The notes below the pieces were generated by a model, which saw only the letters and a list, made by a program, of their open reading frames with translations, searched no databases and had not been told where the DNA came from. Positions 48,195 to 60,549 of a stretch of DNA of 64,000 nucleotides are shown one piece after another. A program made the translations under genes and the position numbers. The DNA is from Apostichopus parvimensis (lineage: Eukaryota; Echinodermata; Holothuroidea; Aspidochirotida; Stichopodidae). Positions within the stretch are counted from its first letter, which is position 1. Every line of letters begins with the position of its first letter. The stretch is from contig KN883802.1 in assembly GCA_000934455.1 (NCBI GenBank), positions 91,274-155,273 of the forward strand. The letters are read 5' to 3'.

Positions 48195-48500
48195 TCACTC
48201 GAACGATTGTACATTTTTTGGCGTGCTGCTTTTGTATTCGAGTTGTAATTGGTCGAAGGTCATAAGCTCATATTTGGCTGCAGGCGAAGCCCTGGAATCA
48301 TTGTAGTCGCTCATCTGTTGACTAAGTTGTGACCCCGATGTGACCCCGTCACAGGTTTGTGAACCGTTGTTGTTCGGAGGTACAACTCTGTCATAGGCTT
48401 GAAACAGAGAAGACATCGTTGTTCGATTGATCAAAGGATTGTCAAGTATTTGCCTAAGCCGAACCCATTGCTGCCCACGGCAAGTCTTTTCTTGTTTTGC
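48195..48500 (-). CDS. Terminal exon of an unidentified gene (gene D)
   Basis: A 306-nt exon, phase 0, after a TTTTCCACACAG acceptor, ending at a stop. It encodes 101 residues beginning AKQEKTCRGQQWVRL, polar and tyrosine-dotted: QAYDRVV, SDYNDS, KYELMTF, LEYKSS. That composition suits the cytoplasmic tail of a receptor, and the phase equals that of the gene C tail exon, which also carries a YEL motif. The stop lies 166 bases from the gene C start codon on the same strand, so gene D would be the upstream tandem neighbour. Its other exons were not found in 48.5-55 kb; it may be a relic. Confidence 0.45.
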   Translation of the reverse strand, partial: AKQEKTCRGQQWVRLRQILDNPLINRTTMSSLFQAYDRVVPPNNNGSQTCDGVTSGSQLSQQMSDYNDSRASPAAKYELMTFDQLQLEYKSSTPKNVQSFE

Positions 48501-48599
48501 CTGTGTGGAAAACAGATAATGCGCATGAAGAGTAGAACGACATTAGCACTATCGTTGTAACCTGTAGGTACTAAGCACTAGGCCGAATCAGCAGTTTAA

Positions 48600-49540
48600 A
48601 TTCGTTTAGTATGCAGTACCTTTCTCCCATTCCACAAATTTTCTTGGCATTACCCTAGATGAAAATCTCAGTTGGATCCCACATATTCAGAACTTAAAAG
48701 GAAAAATGTCCAAAGCCATTGGCATTATCAATCGTTTAAAAAAATTGTCCCCTTTAAAACTCTGATAACTTTATACAATATTCTTATCTTACCTTTTTTT
48801 TTATCATATTGTTGTATTGTGTGGGGTTATACTTACCCTAGTCATATTAATAAGCTTTATATTCTACAAAAGAAAGTGTTGCGTGCAATTTATGATGTTC
48901 CTTACAATAGTCACTCATACAGCCTCTTCTGTGACAGTAAACTCTTAACCATATTTGAATTAGTCAAGTACTACACCTTAATCTTTGTATTTAACTTTTT
49001 TCACGACAATCTACCAAGTAGTTTTTTTGTATCAAATAATTGTTTTCATGCTTACAATACCCGCAATGCAAATTAATTTCCGTTCCCCATTATTCTCTTG
49101 CAAGTAGTCAACATTTTGTCAAATACTCTGCTATTTCTTATTGGAATTCCGTACCAACTGCATTGCATTCAATTAATAATCTATCCTCATTCAAACGTAA
49201 TTTAAAGCGTTACTTTCTTTCGAATAGAATTTTATGATTTAGTCTAAAATTCGGGCCACGTCTTTGTTAAAGTTTTTTTCTTCTCCCCCCCCCCCCCCCC
49301 ACTTTTTCTTATTATTATTCATTTTTCTTGTAACATTTTTTTGTCATACTTTGTACCTTTGTTATACTTTGTAAGTTTTTATTTTGGGGATACCTCACTT
49401 ACAAGTTCTTTTGAACTTTTCGAGGATCCCCACAACCATATACTTTGTTTGTATATATTTGAATTATGTAAAATGTTGATAACGTTTATGGTTGAAATAT
49501 ACTTGAACAAACAAAAAACAAACAAACAAAAACAGTATTG
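48600..49540 (+). mobile_element. 5'-truncated LINE (non-LTR retrotransposon) 3' end
   Basis: The protein-coding part (48636-49240) matches the C-terminal reverse-transcriptase tail of Jockey/CR1-type LINEs: FLGITLDENLSW, SKAIGIINRLK, LPFFLSYCCIVWGY, KKVLRAIYDV, NTRNAN, SYWNSVP. It is frameshifted near 48735-48765 and again near 49075, so it is dead. A 3' UTR follows, with a C run at about 49286-49300, ending in an AAAC-type tail at about 49500-49535. The 5' part is missing. Confidence 0.8.
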
Positions 49541-52500
49541 TTAGAAGTTGCAGTACCAATATTGTAGTAGTACCAATTTCTGTATTGAAAATGTCACTGA
49601 GTTCAATAAAAACTCTTTCTGGAAAGTATTTATCGTTCATATTTGGTTTTTATAAAATCATAACCTCCCTAGTCATGTTAGGGTGTGTGTTTATTGCCAT
49701 GGACGTTTCACATGTAAAGCAGTGTGTGGAAAGGAAAGCTGGCACACGTCTCATATTTGGTATCCGGGTATAGCATGATGAAAACAAGTAGGCTATTCTG
49801 GTAAATCTAAATATCATTTAGCATCCAAATGAAGAAAAAAGAAAATGGTAGATGCGCTACGCTTGGTAGATGTGCTCTATTGCTTTTAGTAGAGGTAATT
49901 TTGGATTAGCAGACGCAAAGTCCAAACAATTTGTTAACACTTTTCCTCAAGAGGGGGATGCTTCTACTTTTTTATCTGTATTCTATGTGAGAGTCACATG
50001 TGATTTGGGTTCAGTTGAGGTCCATATGTCAAAAGTGTGTTAACATGATATCTCAAGAAGGACTTCTTGAATTCACCTCAGATAAGGTTTATAGGTGAAC
50101 CAAAATTCGGCCAGAAAACTATTGTTTTGTTGAAAGTCAACATCTGTTGGGGTCAACAATGATCAAATAGTGACAACCTGGTATATAAGTCTAAAGATTG
50201 GGTATTTGGGCAGATCGGATGTTTAGTACGCACATGTATAAAATTGGGTACAAGAAGTATATAAGTGGAGGTTGGTGTTCAACATGTATCACTGTGATTA
50301 CATTCATGTCACCTTTAGATGCGTCTAGCTGTACTTCCAACATCAAACATGTTCAAACAATCAATATACAGTATGTCCGACTCATTACAAAGAAGTGATT
50401 GTACATCACCACAACCAGTATGAATGTTTGTATTCTGCTTCAAAAAGTAACTTTGTTGTTCATGTTCTTTGCACACCCTGCAGCCCTATAAATTGCCTGG
50501 AACCATTCAGTAGTACCTTTTTATGTTAAGTATGTGATATGTAAATCTTTACAGTCGATTTACTTACTTCGTTAAACTTTAGGCGATTAGTCGGACATTA
50601 AAGTGTGATGGGGAAAAGAGTTCAAGGTTAATTAATGCCAGTATTTATGACTAGTGATGACACGATATAGGCTCCATACTCTATGGACGCAACTATTTTT
50701 GGTAGTTTAAGGCTGAGGTGTTGCGTTGAGATGTTGGGGTCTTAGTGAAATTGTGTAAAAATGGAGGCTGTGTAAATGTAAAATGGTGTTATATTTTGCA
50801 AATTTTGAAACAATGTTGAATAAGTTTCGACTGTATGGGTTGTAACGCATAGATGTCTTGTATTCTTTTATACTGTATTTAAGCAACTTAAATAATTTTA
50901 ATATTTGTATCTACCAGTTGTGAGGGGGTGGCTGATCTCCCAACTCCCCCTAATTTTTCTGGGCCGATAAGCTCCCAGAAGTATACGTGATTCCTCCCCT
51001 ATACTCCACCCTCTGTACCGATACAATTTTAAGCTTCAGGTCTAATTGCAAAATTGTGTTATCATTCTCATCATATTAACCACATTTGTGTAGTGCGACT
51101 CGAAATCTTGCCAATGTATATGACCTTACGTGCGGTAAGTTTTCTATTTTCGTCCCAGATAATATCAGTGGGCTACAATAAATGATACCTTCTTGAAACA
51201 CCTATTCCTGTATAGTTCGCTTAGTTCAAGACAATTGAGATTATAAGCTAAAAAAGAATGACAACTGCTTTACTACATTCACAATGCCCATACCGGGTGG
51301 CATGTACCTAATTGAATACGCATTAAGGTACCAACGGTAACGTGTGATTTATGAAGCCATCTACCAAATGGAAACGTCGCAATGTGCTATTCGGCGATCC
51401 GGCGGCCCTTAACTACGTGTTATAATGTGTGTATTCTGTTTGATACATATATCTTTGACGGTGAGGACATAGACTTAGCCTATCAGTAATATACGTAACT
51501 ACAGACCTAAAGATAGGCTTAGTAGTAGTGTAGTAGTAGGGTGGTGGTCAACATACTGAGGCGATAAAACCTGTTTAAAATGTGTAGCATGTTAAAAATT
51601 AAGTTGAAAACAAAAAATGAAAATAAGTAGGAATAGCCCCGGGTGCGTGACTGTCTAAAAAACGTATTGTAATGGGCAATGGATTTGTGCGTAAAAATTG
51701 GTGTCTGTAGAAACATGATCCTAACCCCCTTCAAGCGAATTGAATGTCTGTAATGAGACAAACGGCCCAGAACGTTTCCAAGCCCCTAAAGTCCACAGCA
51801 AATTATACAAGATATGAAGGTTAACTTCAGTGCAAGTTTGGATAAAAAACGGCACTCTTATAACACTTTATCTCGCAGACGAAAAGGTACAATACCAAGG
51901 GTCAAAGGTCGAATGAAGTGATATTTTCGCAGAAATGTGAAGGGAAACATTAACTTGACTTGTACTTAAAGCGAAGATAACAGGTCTTTTGAGTGGTATC
52001 AAATAAGTGGTTAACAATTGTAGCTGAGTCATTTTTAAATGTATAATTTTACTTATGTTTCCTATGTTTATAACTACTCGCACGATATTCTTCAAAATTG
52101 GTAGAATGTTGCCACATGACATGGACTTGGAGAACTTCCAGAATGACGGCTGAGAGGTCAGTGGTGGAATGATTGGAAAAAGACAAACCTGAATAGATAT
52201 GCAACTTTCAAAGTTCAGTGATATCAAAATACATAGTTTTAATGGCGACTTTGATCATCAAGCGAAGGGTAACCAGACAGCTTGAAATATCAGCAGTACA
52301 AAGTGATCAATGTAAGTCTCATATGTTCGGCAAGATCAAGCTTGCAATTGCATCTTAAATATTCCCTTTGATATAGGAATTGTTTTATACATGATTGTAT
52401 ATTTCCTTTTCTTCCATGTTTTTTCAGAGAAAAAAGAGGGGGAATGGGGATTTATTTGGACACTCAGGTAATATGATGACTGATCAGTAGTCAGAGCTGT

Positions 52501-55246
52501 CATAATTGGTATGATAAATGCTTACATTTGCATGGTTCTGATATGCAACTATTGCTATCAACTTGTCGTTTCTTTTGTTATGGCAGCCTTATTTAAGTCT
52601 TCATTTCATTAAGTGACTGTTTTGTAATGTAAGGCGGAGAAATAAATAGTCAAATGTACAGTCCAAACAAGTCACATGATATCGTTTTAACTGGCTGTTA
52701 GTTTGCATCTCTATAAAGTTGTTATGCCACAAAAGTAGAAAAGAGTAAAAAAAAACTTCAGATCATATTATACATGAAGTTCCTGTAGGATTATATAACG
52801 TATCGTTTTCCCTTTTCATTAACCTACAATTTAGTTACAATTGTTATCAGTCAATGTACGTGGACCAAGATTCCCTTCCCAACAATGCCTCTTGTCAAAC
52901 AAAGAATGGCTTATATTTCCTTGTTTCGATTCAAACACTCTAAATTTCTCTAAAACTGCTTTTATCTTCAGTTACATTAGTTCATTTATTTTTTATAGCA
53001 ACTCATGCAAAAGCTGAAGTGCCCAATCTGCCAAACTCGATTGTAGGGACTACTACATTGATCGTAGATATCTCTAATATTTTGTAGTTGAAGATGAATA
53101 ACAATAAAACAAACAGAACAATATAACTTCCTGATACGGTGGGGGTTCTTTTACATACTTTTGTACTTAATCTCTATTTTGTATATTTAGATATACTTGA
53201 TACAATGGAATTGTCAATAATCTGAAAGAAACGTCTAAATATAGATTTTAATTTATCATAACGATGCATTTACTTTGAACTCACCATTGTCAACATTTTT
53301 GTGAAACTTCCTCAAGTTCAAACCAACCAATCCTCCCTTCTCCTCCCCTAAATAGGAAGAAAAGGAAAAATACCGATGCTATATTATTATTATTATAGTT
53401 AGGAAACCGTATCGTCAAAACTCATGCAGCGTTACACAACCATGTATTTGCGCAGATACATTTTAAGTTCGTTTAATTTTCTTTTGGGGTACATTGATAT
53501 GTTATGTAAGTAATTTGGGGTACCACAGTAGTGTGGTATTTGACCTATAATTAATATTTACATTACATACTACATTTTAACAGTTTTATGTCACTCTCAG
53601 GGTCACATCATGAAATGTATCGATGTACCTTGATTGGAGTCAATAGGATGTTATAAAGGGGTTATAGGGTAGGCGAATAGAAATATATTGATCAAGCTAG
53701 CAAAACACATACAAACATAGAAAAGTAGGATATATGCAACTAACAACATGAGTATTCTGAACAGCAAATGCCATGTAATGTTGAATGAGGGCTGAATTGT
53801 AGTCAGAATATATTGTGGGGAGTCACTTATGTAGTTAGTAAAAGGAAATTCAAAAGAATGACATGTAAATGTTCAATAATCAGTGAGACAATTTGGGTGC
53901 AGAGTATATAATCAGTAATCAGTAAACCTTTAGTGGAATCAGTAAACCTTTAATGCCCATTGCTTATGTATCTAGATATACAGATGAGCCCTTTATATAC
54001 TTTGCCGTCGAGCCCAGCTCAGTAATGACCAACGCCTCTAAGTAAGGCCCTTGGAATCACCAAATCGGCTGTAAGATTAGCAGTCTGGACAACTTAAAGA
54101 TTAAATTGATAGTAAGTGTAGCAAAATAAGTAAGTCAAAATAATGGTAAAGGCGAGTGGCGTTTAGCAGGTTCACCAAACCAACTTTCGATGTCGATAAC
54201 GAAGTACAATAAAGAATTGCAATTCTATCTATACACACAAATTCATTGGTGCTTAGTGTTTATTATCCCCATATTTAAGTGATACTGTATTTGGTTAATT
54301 AGATCTCATTTACTGATTGCGGTATATCGGAGGTAGACAAATTGAGCTTCAAAACAATACACTTTCCCCGTGGGTCCGCAAGGTATTGTCCACCAATCGC
54401 CCATGCAGTATGCCGAGCAGTGTTAAAGTGCAACACTGCTAGGCTACTGTTGTAAGTTTTTTCTCATATAGCTGCCCATTCGGTGCATTTACAGATGACA
54501 ACGTATTTGTACCTCGTGAATTGTACAGGCCGTCATTCCTTATAGTCAAATATGATACGCCGAGTTGTTGTTAACATTAATATATATCACAGTTTACCCA
54601 TTGACCTTCGTACCATGATTATTTGTATTGGGTTATATGCATGTATATCACGTCTACAGCTAACTGTACAGTACGTATCTTTGTGTAACCTGAAACAAAT
54701 GCCGTACAGTGAGCTCAACGTTGTACATTGCAAGTAACATCTATACGATATTTCGGTACGTTTAAACATGATTTACTTCTTCAGGGCATAATGGATCTAA
54801 ACGAAGTCAAACCATATTGAAAAATACTGTTTCTGTTCAGGTTATTAAGCGTATAACTTGTACTTTAAAGAAATCAGTTTTTAGCAAAATAATGAAATGT
54901 ATAATGCAGTATAGACGCACAAAGTGTACACAATTAACACTGTTTACGGTTGATCAGTAGGCCTCGTTTGTACTCACGTACACACTGAATGTGTGGTAAC
55001 ATAGACCTATGTAACCAGCAGTACTGCTAAAAACTGTAAGTGTGTTTGCCTAATCACAAAATACAGTAATGCAGTAGAACTACTGAGGACTGTCGCAAAA
55101 CATTTTCAGGGATTTCTAGGAGTAAATTTTAATTTAATTGTTTAAGGAAGTCTTGAAACAGATTAATTAAGAAGACAGCAGTTTTCTCCTCAGAAAGATG
55201 AAACAAGTTATTCCACATTGCGACATATGAAGCCCGATAGTTCATC
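49541..55246. other. Intergenic, nothing convincing
   Basis: An AT-rich stretch between the LINE and gene B. Only short unsupported frames occur. An ATT microsatellite lies near 53383-53397. The gene B promoter is expected near 55.0-55.2 kb, but no distinctive element was recognised. Confidence 0.45.
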
Positions 55247-55313
55247 ATGACGTCAACTTATCTTTTGGCAGTTGCATTTTTCATGTCAACTGCTTTACCG
55301 AATAGCTGTTTAA
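55247..55313 (+). CDS. Gene B first exon: signal peptide
   Basis: 67 nt, ATG to a GTAAGT donor, phase 1. It encodes MTSTYLLAVAFFMSTALPNS then CL, a clear signal peptide. Length and phase are the same as the signal exon of gene A. Confidence 0.75.
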
Positions 55314-58300
55314 GTAAGTATTGAATTGTTTGCATTTATTTTATTTCTTAACTGTTTCTTCTAATCACAATTTAACCGTAACTTTATGGCACATTAGTTT
55401 ATCTTAGAATGAAGGATGTTACCATAAGACAGTAAACGATCATCTTACTCACTTTCAAATATAACTCTTTATATGATACTTTGGTTTTAAAGTATAATGA
55501 TGATGTTTATTATGAATGATATTAACGATGATATTAATGACCGATACACGGTCTTTTTACAAAGTGTCGTCACTTAGATGTCCAGACGAACTGTTAGTTG
55601 AAGAAGGGAGCATCCAATTTGTCAACTGTTCACTCACCACGTCTACACTTACAGAGCTATATTGGTACGTAGGAACCACTACGAGCTCATTGCCCATCGC
55701 GCAATTGGTATATGGTGTCCAACACGTTTGGCCAGTGCAACACTACGATATCAGCGACGATGGTTCACTTATCATCAAGAGCGTTGGTCGTAATCAGACA
55801 GGTCCTTACACCATCTTACACTTTATTGAAGATAACGGGACGGAACAAGACACCGTGTTTATAACTCTTATAGGTAATGATCATGTTATACAAGTAAATA
55901 TGCAAGGTAAATCAAGTGATAAGATATGATCTAGAAAACTGTTAGAATCAACTAGAACATATCACCTACCTGTTAAAAATCATTTATTGAATAATCCTTC
56001 GAAAGTGACTGTTTTGACATTGCATCTTGTTTTAAATTATTCAAATATATATTTTTCATCTACAGTGGCGATTCTTTTACTGACATGAGTCTATTTAATT
56101 GTTCTTGTGGTTTTGTAAATACTCTACTTTCTGAAATTCAGTGAGCGGGTAGGATAACAAACCTTGTTTGTCACATGATGCTTGTTCAATATTTCTTTTT
56201 CGATTTTGTTTTATTCCCTTAAAAGAGCCTTGCCCAGTGATAGACCAGTGTACCTCATGTGAAGATTGTGTAATACAAGCGACTGAAGATCTTTTATTTC
56301 TCACGTGCACTATCACCAGTCCAACCACAGAGAAAATATCACCAATCTGGACTTACAAAAATGGAAGTATAATTCAAGGTCGAATACACGAAGAACGACT
56401 GTCGGATAATTCGTGGAACGTCAGTGTCAGTTTGGACATTCAAAGTTTGAACTGTGGATTAACAGTTTTGCTTTGCTCCAGCTCTATAGGAGGACATGAA
56501 AATGCACTAAGAGATGCTAAAATAAATGTAACGTTTGGTGAGTGTTTTTTGTTGTCTGACCCATTTATGTTATGTTATGTCATGTTACGTTATGTCATGT
56601 TATGTTATGTCATGTTATGTTATGGCCACAACTGATATTCATACTTTCGGTCAAGTCAAAACAGGCAGTGCCAAACTTTGTAAAAGAGGCATCCCAAACC
56701 ATGTAATTGATGGTTGAGCATTTTCAAAGTCCAATTTGCAGTTATATCTTTATTAAAATTCACGGATGAGACCGAATTTATTTTATTACCTACACATATA
56801 TGCGTTTATGCAATTTCGACACTTATTAATGGGATACTTTATCAAACGATAATCTTGGGTCTTACCTATAGTTAATGCTGTCGAACATAATGATGAACCG
56901 TTTATGAAAGTTTACTTTGAGATTTATCATAATTTGTGCATGAAAAATTAGCTCAAAGCATCGTATTGCGTTCGTAACGTACATACATGAGCACAGAGTT
57001 TAATCGGATGTATAAAGCAAGAATGTGTCAAAACGCATTCTGAATTAAGTTGTGTTAAGATTTCAGTTCTTAAAGATGTTTTGCAGTTTTCATGAAGTGG
57101 ATGTGTAAACGGTGTCAAAAGTCTCCAATATTTTCTTTGTCCAAGTTATGGGACAGCTAAAAAATCATAATTAAAATAATGCCTTTATTGTTTCAAATTT
57201 TCATTCAGTTTGTTTATCTGTTTGTTTTTCGGTCACTGTCATTTATATTATATTTACTTATGAACGTATGCGCATGTTTCTTCATTTCATATTAATAGTG
57301 TCATGTGATGACTTAGAAATACCTAATGATGGAAATTCTCCGATTCTCATTGTGACGTACGTCATTGCAATCGTGATAATTGTTACTACGACTTTACTAA
57401 TTGCACTGTATTGCGGTAAGTAACATTCTATTTATCAGTATTACCAATTATTACCATCAGAAAAAGGGAAATCAAAATCAAAATGCTCACATTGCACGAA
57501 AAAAAAGATAACCAAAGAAATATTAAGTGCAACAAGAGATGTATCTACTAATAGGCCTATGTTGCAGTTTACATTTAATTAATGTTTTCTAATATATTCC
57601 TGATCCCCTCTGGTAGGTCTACATGCGAAAGTTGGGTGATAATTATAACAGTTCACTTTTTTACATTGCGCACATATTTTGTCATACACGGGTTAGGGTA
57701 TGTAGTACTAATACGTTAAAGATAAATGTTTTACAAAACAGTGGGAAGGTTATTGCAGAATGCGAAGTCATAAAGTCATGAAATTCATGTCAGCATAATT
57801 CCTCCCAACAAGAAATATTTCTGGTAACGCTGCCGTTGGTTCAAGTTCATTTGCACAATTTTTAAGTATACAGACATTTCGTGGATGATGATTAATAAAC
57901 CCAAGTATAAGAGGCCTATTGTAACGTTTACATTGCATTAGAAATCAACAGGTTTAATAATTGTGTTTAGCCATAGGTCTTGCCCAATTGGTCTTTGAAT
58001 TTTAAAGCATGTTGTTACGTGCTAACTTGCAATTTATGTAGTCAACATTGCATCAAAAGATATAGTAGCTTTAACATATCGTTCTTATAAACCTTTTGAA
58101 ACACCAAAAATTAACGAAATTATTTCGTATAGCTTTGCATCAGCTTTTTATCTTGTGTGTACGTTATAAATTAATCGTGATCAATGCCAAACGTCCAAAA
58201 GAGACGCTTGAAGAATGACGTCAATGAATGACACACGAGTAAAGACGAAAAGCCGAACCAACAAAGATCCCAAGAATAAGACTTTGAAATGTGATGGAGA

Positions 58301-59640
58301 TATTAACCAAATGGTAACAATCCTTAGCCTGTAATTGCTGTGCTTGAAAGGAAGCTTAATGCTTTCAAGATGTTTCGAAACTAAATTACGTTTATAAAGA
58401 TTTCGAGTTTTCTGATAAAAAGTACACCATTTTGATTTTTTATACTTTTCACTAAGACATGGGCTAATGTTACCTGAATTCCTTATCATATATATATAAT
58501 TTTATTCTTTGTCCATTTATTGATATCAACGAAGACTGTGTGATATATTGTGGTTTCCATTTAATTTTCCGTATTTTACACAGGTCGCCGTTGCAAAAGA
58601 GACACGAAGAATGAAGATGGATATGAAGATGTAAGTTTGCTGAAAGCAAAGCTTTTCATTCATGTTTTAATTACAGCTCCGCCAAAATTTACGTTTTTCT
58701 AGAATTGCATGTAACCTCCAAGATTCTGATCATTTTGCAAGTTAAGCTTATTTGTTACACTATGGATGATACAAATGAGCGATAGTAGCAGTTGTTACTC
58801 GTCGTTTTGCATGTATCAATGTACACATTACTATGGTTGAAGCAATGGTAGAACACAGGAAAATAACTCTACAATACAGATATTGCAAATAATTTACATT
58901 CGTGATAAAATTGTTAGAAAAACCGCTTAAGTACTGCAAACAGTTAAAATTTGTTTAAAAATCGACGGTGGTGACTAAATGTTATGTTATGTTGACCTTT
59001 CATTTACATTGAGTAAGTTAATTTGTTATATATCTCACCTTTCCTGCAGCTACAGGTAATCGATCCCTTGATCGACCGGTTCTTGAAGATACAGTTAAAA
59101 ATTGAAACTCCTGACGGAGAACGGAAAGAGATGTCCGCTGCATCTTTTTTCGATTCTGATGAGTGGAAGAACACAAAGCGTATTCTTTTTGTAGGTGAAT
59201 TTTCGGCTAAAGAAACGCCGATTGTTAAACATGCAAATTTGATGTGCTCTCAAGGGAACATCGACGAAACCCTTTTTATTGTTGATATAAATAAACTTGA
59301 TTTTGAAGATGATATTGCCCAAAAAATTCATAATCAATTACCTCCAAACAGTAAGTTTTCTATTCAAAAAGTAAATGACATTTTATCGTTTGAAAAGTGT
59401 TGGGTGATATTTGATGGTGGTGGTGAACCGTTGGAGCTACAGAAGCCTCCTGATTCGGAAGAGGACACCATTGCAGATAAACGTACAATATTTTACATTT
59501 TATTTAAAGAAATGAATCCGCTTTTAAGAGTTTGGGTTACTTCTATACCTTCAGTTCCTACTGATCATTTTAGTGATTATAAGAAAATATACTCGCAGAC
59601 TTTTAAAGAAAATGAATCCCAATCAATTACAAATCCTTGA
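55247..59640 (+). CDS. Gene B: two-Ig transmembrane protein with degenerate NACHT-like tail
   Basis: Six exons with GT-AG borders and consistent phases: signal 55247-55313; Ig 55565-55873; Ig 56226-56537; TM 57299-57415; 58584-58630; last exon 59050-59640. The total is 1,443 nt, 480 residues. The first Ig domain belongs to the gene A type; the second has canonical cysteines. The last exon aligns with the first part of the gene A NACHT exon but lacks a working P-loop and stops early. The short exon plus start of the last gives GYEDLQVI, a tyrosine-based motif just inside the membrane. A regulatory or decoy partner of gene A-type receptors is one reading; a decaying paralogue is another, although the frame is intact throughout. 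Confidence 0.8.
55565..55873 (+). CDS. Gene B Ig exon 1
   Basis: A 309-nt phase 1-1 exon of the gene A family: LRCPDELLVEEGS, VNCSL, YWYVGT, DDGSLIIKS, TGPYTILHF. It has the same lack of a cysteine in the F strand. Confidence 0.85.
56226..56537 (+). CDS. Gene B Ig exon 2
   Basis: A 312-nt phase 1-1 exon. LTCTIT, IWTYKNGS and LTVLLCSS give a canonical cysteine-tryptophan-cysteine Ig domain, with an additional cysteine-rich start (CPVIDQCTSCEDC). The donor is GTGAGT. It is more like the gene C Ig exon than the gene A array. Confidence 0.75.
56565..56624. repeat. TTATG/TCATG microsatellite
   Basis: About twelve imperfect pentanucleotide units begin 28 bases downstream of the Ig exon 2 donor of gene B. 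Confidence 0.85.
57299..57415 (+). CDS. Gene B transmembrane exon
   Basis: A 117-nt phase 1-1 exon with a short extracellular stalk (SCDDLEIPNDGN) and a hydrophobic span beginning SPILIVTYVIAIVIIV. The donor is GTAAGT. Confidence 0.8.
58584..58630 (+). CDS. Gene B juxtamembrane exon
   Basis: A 47-nt exon, phase 1 to phase 0, with a TATTTTACACAG acceptor and a GTAAGT donor. It encodes RRCKRDTKNEDGYED: basic stop-transfer residues, then an acidic tyrosine site completed by the next exon. Confidence 0.75.
59050..59640 (+). CDS. Gene B last exon: NACHT-like, P-loop lost
   Basis: 196 codons plus stop after a TTTCCTGCAG acceptor. KIETPDGERKEMSAASFF and KRILFVGEFSAKETPIVK align with the start of the gene A NACHT, but its GDIGCGKTS becomes GEFSAKETP, so the P-loop glycines and lysine are lost. 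A Walker B-like WVIFDGGGE and a sensor-like RVWVTSIPS remain, the arginine of TSRP replaced. The protein ends shortly after, without the helical and winged-helix parts. Confidence 0.8.
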   Translation, partial: LQVIDPLIDRFLKIQLKIETPDGERKEMSAASFFDSDEWKNTKRILFVGEFSAKETPIVKHANLMCSQGNIDETLFIVDINKLDFEDDIAQKIHNQLPPNSKFSIQKVNDILSFEKCWVIFDGGGEPLELQKPPDSEEDTIADKRTIFYILFKEMNPLLRVWVTSIPSVPTDHFSDYKKIYSQTFKENESQSITNP

Positions 59641-60031
59641 ATACCATGAAAATATGGGAAATGAAACATTCTTCTGTTATAATGAGAACGTACACAGGAT
59701 ATGGTAGCTAACGTTTCAGCTGTTATTCAAATTACGTTTGAAACAGGTTTTGACAAAGACAATTAACCACCAGATTGTTGTAATGAGCGACAAAGGTCGG
59801 AAGCTGTGTTTGTCTCTTTGAATTTTTCTATTTGTAAATCATGAAGAAATATGTTTTATTCGTCTTCAAATTATTGCAATCGGGAACATAAAGTTAAAAT
59901 TATCGCCTTTTTGTATTAGTAGCATTGGTATGTAACTGGGTTGTCTTGGTTTGATTTAGTTTACAAAAGTATTAAGAATCCGGCCTCATTGTCAAATGAT
60001 TGTTTATTACATATTACTTGTATTAGAATTG

Positions 60032-60037
60032 AATAAA
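60032..60037 (+). terminator. Polyadenylation signal AATAAA for gene B
   Basis: A canonical hexamer 392 bases after the stop codon. Other weaker AT-rich candidates exist. Confidence 0.5.
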
Positions 60038-60411
60038 AGAGCCCTTTTTAAAAAATTAATGTGAGATTTGAATTAATTGCCAGTTAGTGTAGTACCTATG
60101 CAATTTGCTATTGAAAATTACCTGATAAACATTAGACCAACACTACATTGAATCAGGTTCGTCACATTAACAGTACATGCCTGTATGTATTGCATCATAT
60201 ACCCTGAAGTTTATAACGATATTCCGGATCAATTTGCGTTCCTTTGTACCATACCTTTACACTGTTTTCAAAAGTTTACGGCCATAAAATCCGCATACTA
60301 GGAGTTCAACGTTCTATAACAGTTTTCTCCGTTAACGTAATATAATAATAACGACACGATAAATCATGATGTGTCCTACATATTCTCAACATGAAGGTAT
60401 ATTGAACTCAC

Positions 60412-60516
60412 ATGACCAGTTTTGAAGTCATCAAATTGAATTTGTCTTTTGGCATGCAGTATTTGCAATATTATGTTAACTATATCAAATTGATCGTATG
60501 GGTCTAAATAGTTGTC
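60412..60516 (-). CDS. Orphan exon candidate
   Basis: A 105-nt phase 0-0 exon with a strong CTTTCTTTTCCACAG acceptor and a GTGAGT donor. It encodes 35 residues starting DNYLDPYDQFDIVNIILQIL and ending KTGH. Composition and borders look like real coding sequence, but the family is not recognised. It may belong to a minus-strand gene that also uses the exon at 63135-63195, although an intermediate exon would be needed to reconcile phases. Confidence 0.35.
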
Positions 60517-60549
60517 CTGTGGAAAAGAAAGAGGGAGACGTCGAGTAGG

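Noticed and set aside
52820-52960. Minus-strand HCWEGN stretch resembling the CW motif of kinases
   Set aside because: No further kinase residues around it, no splice borders, and part of the flank recurs near 62850, so it is probably repeat sequence.
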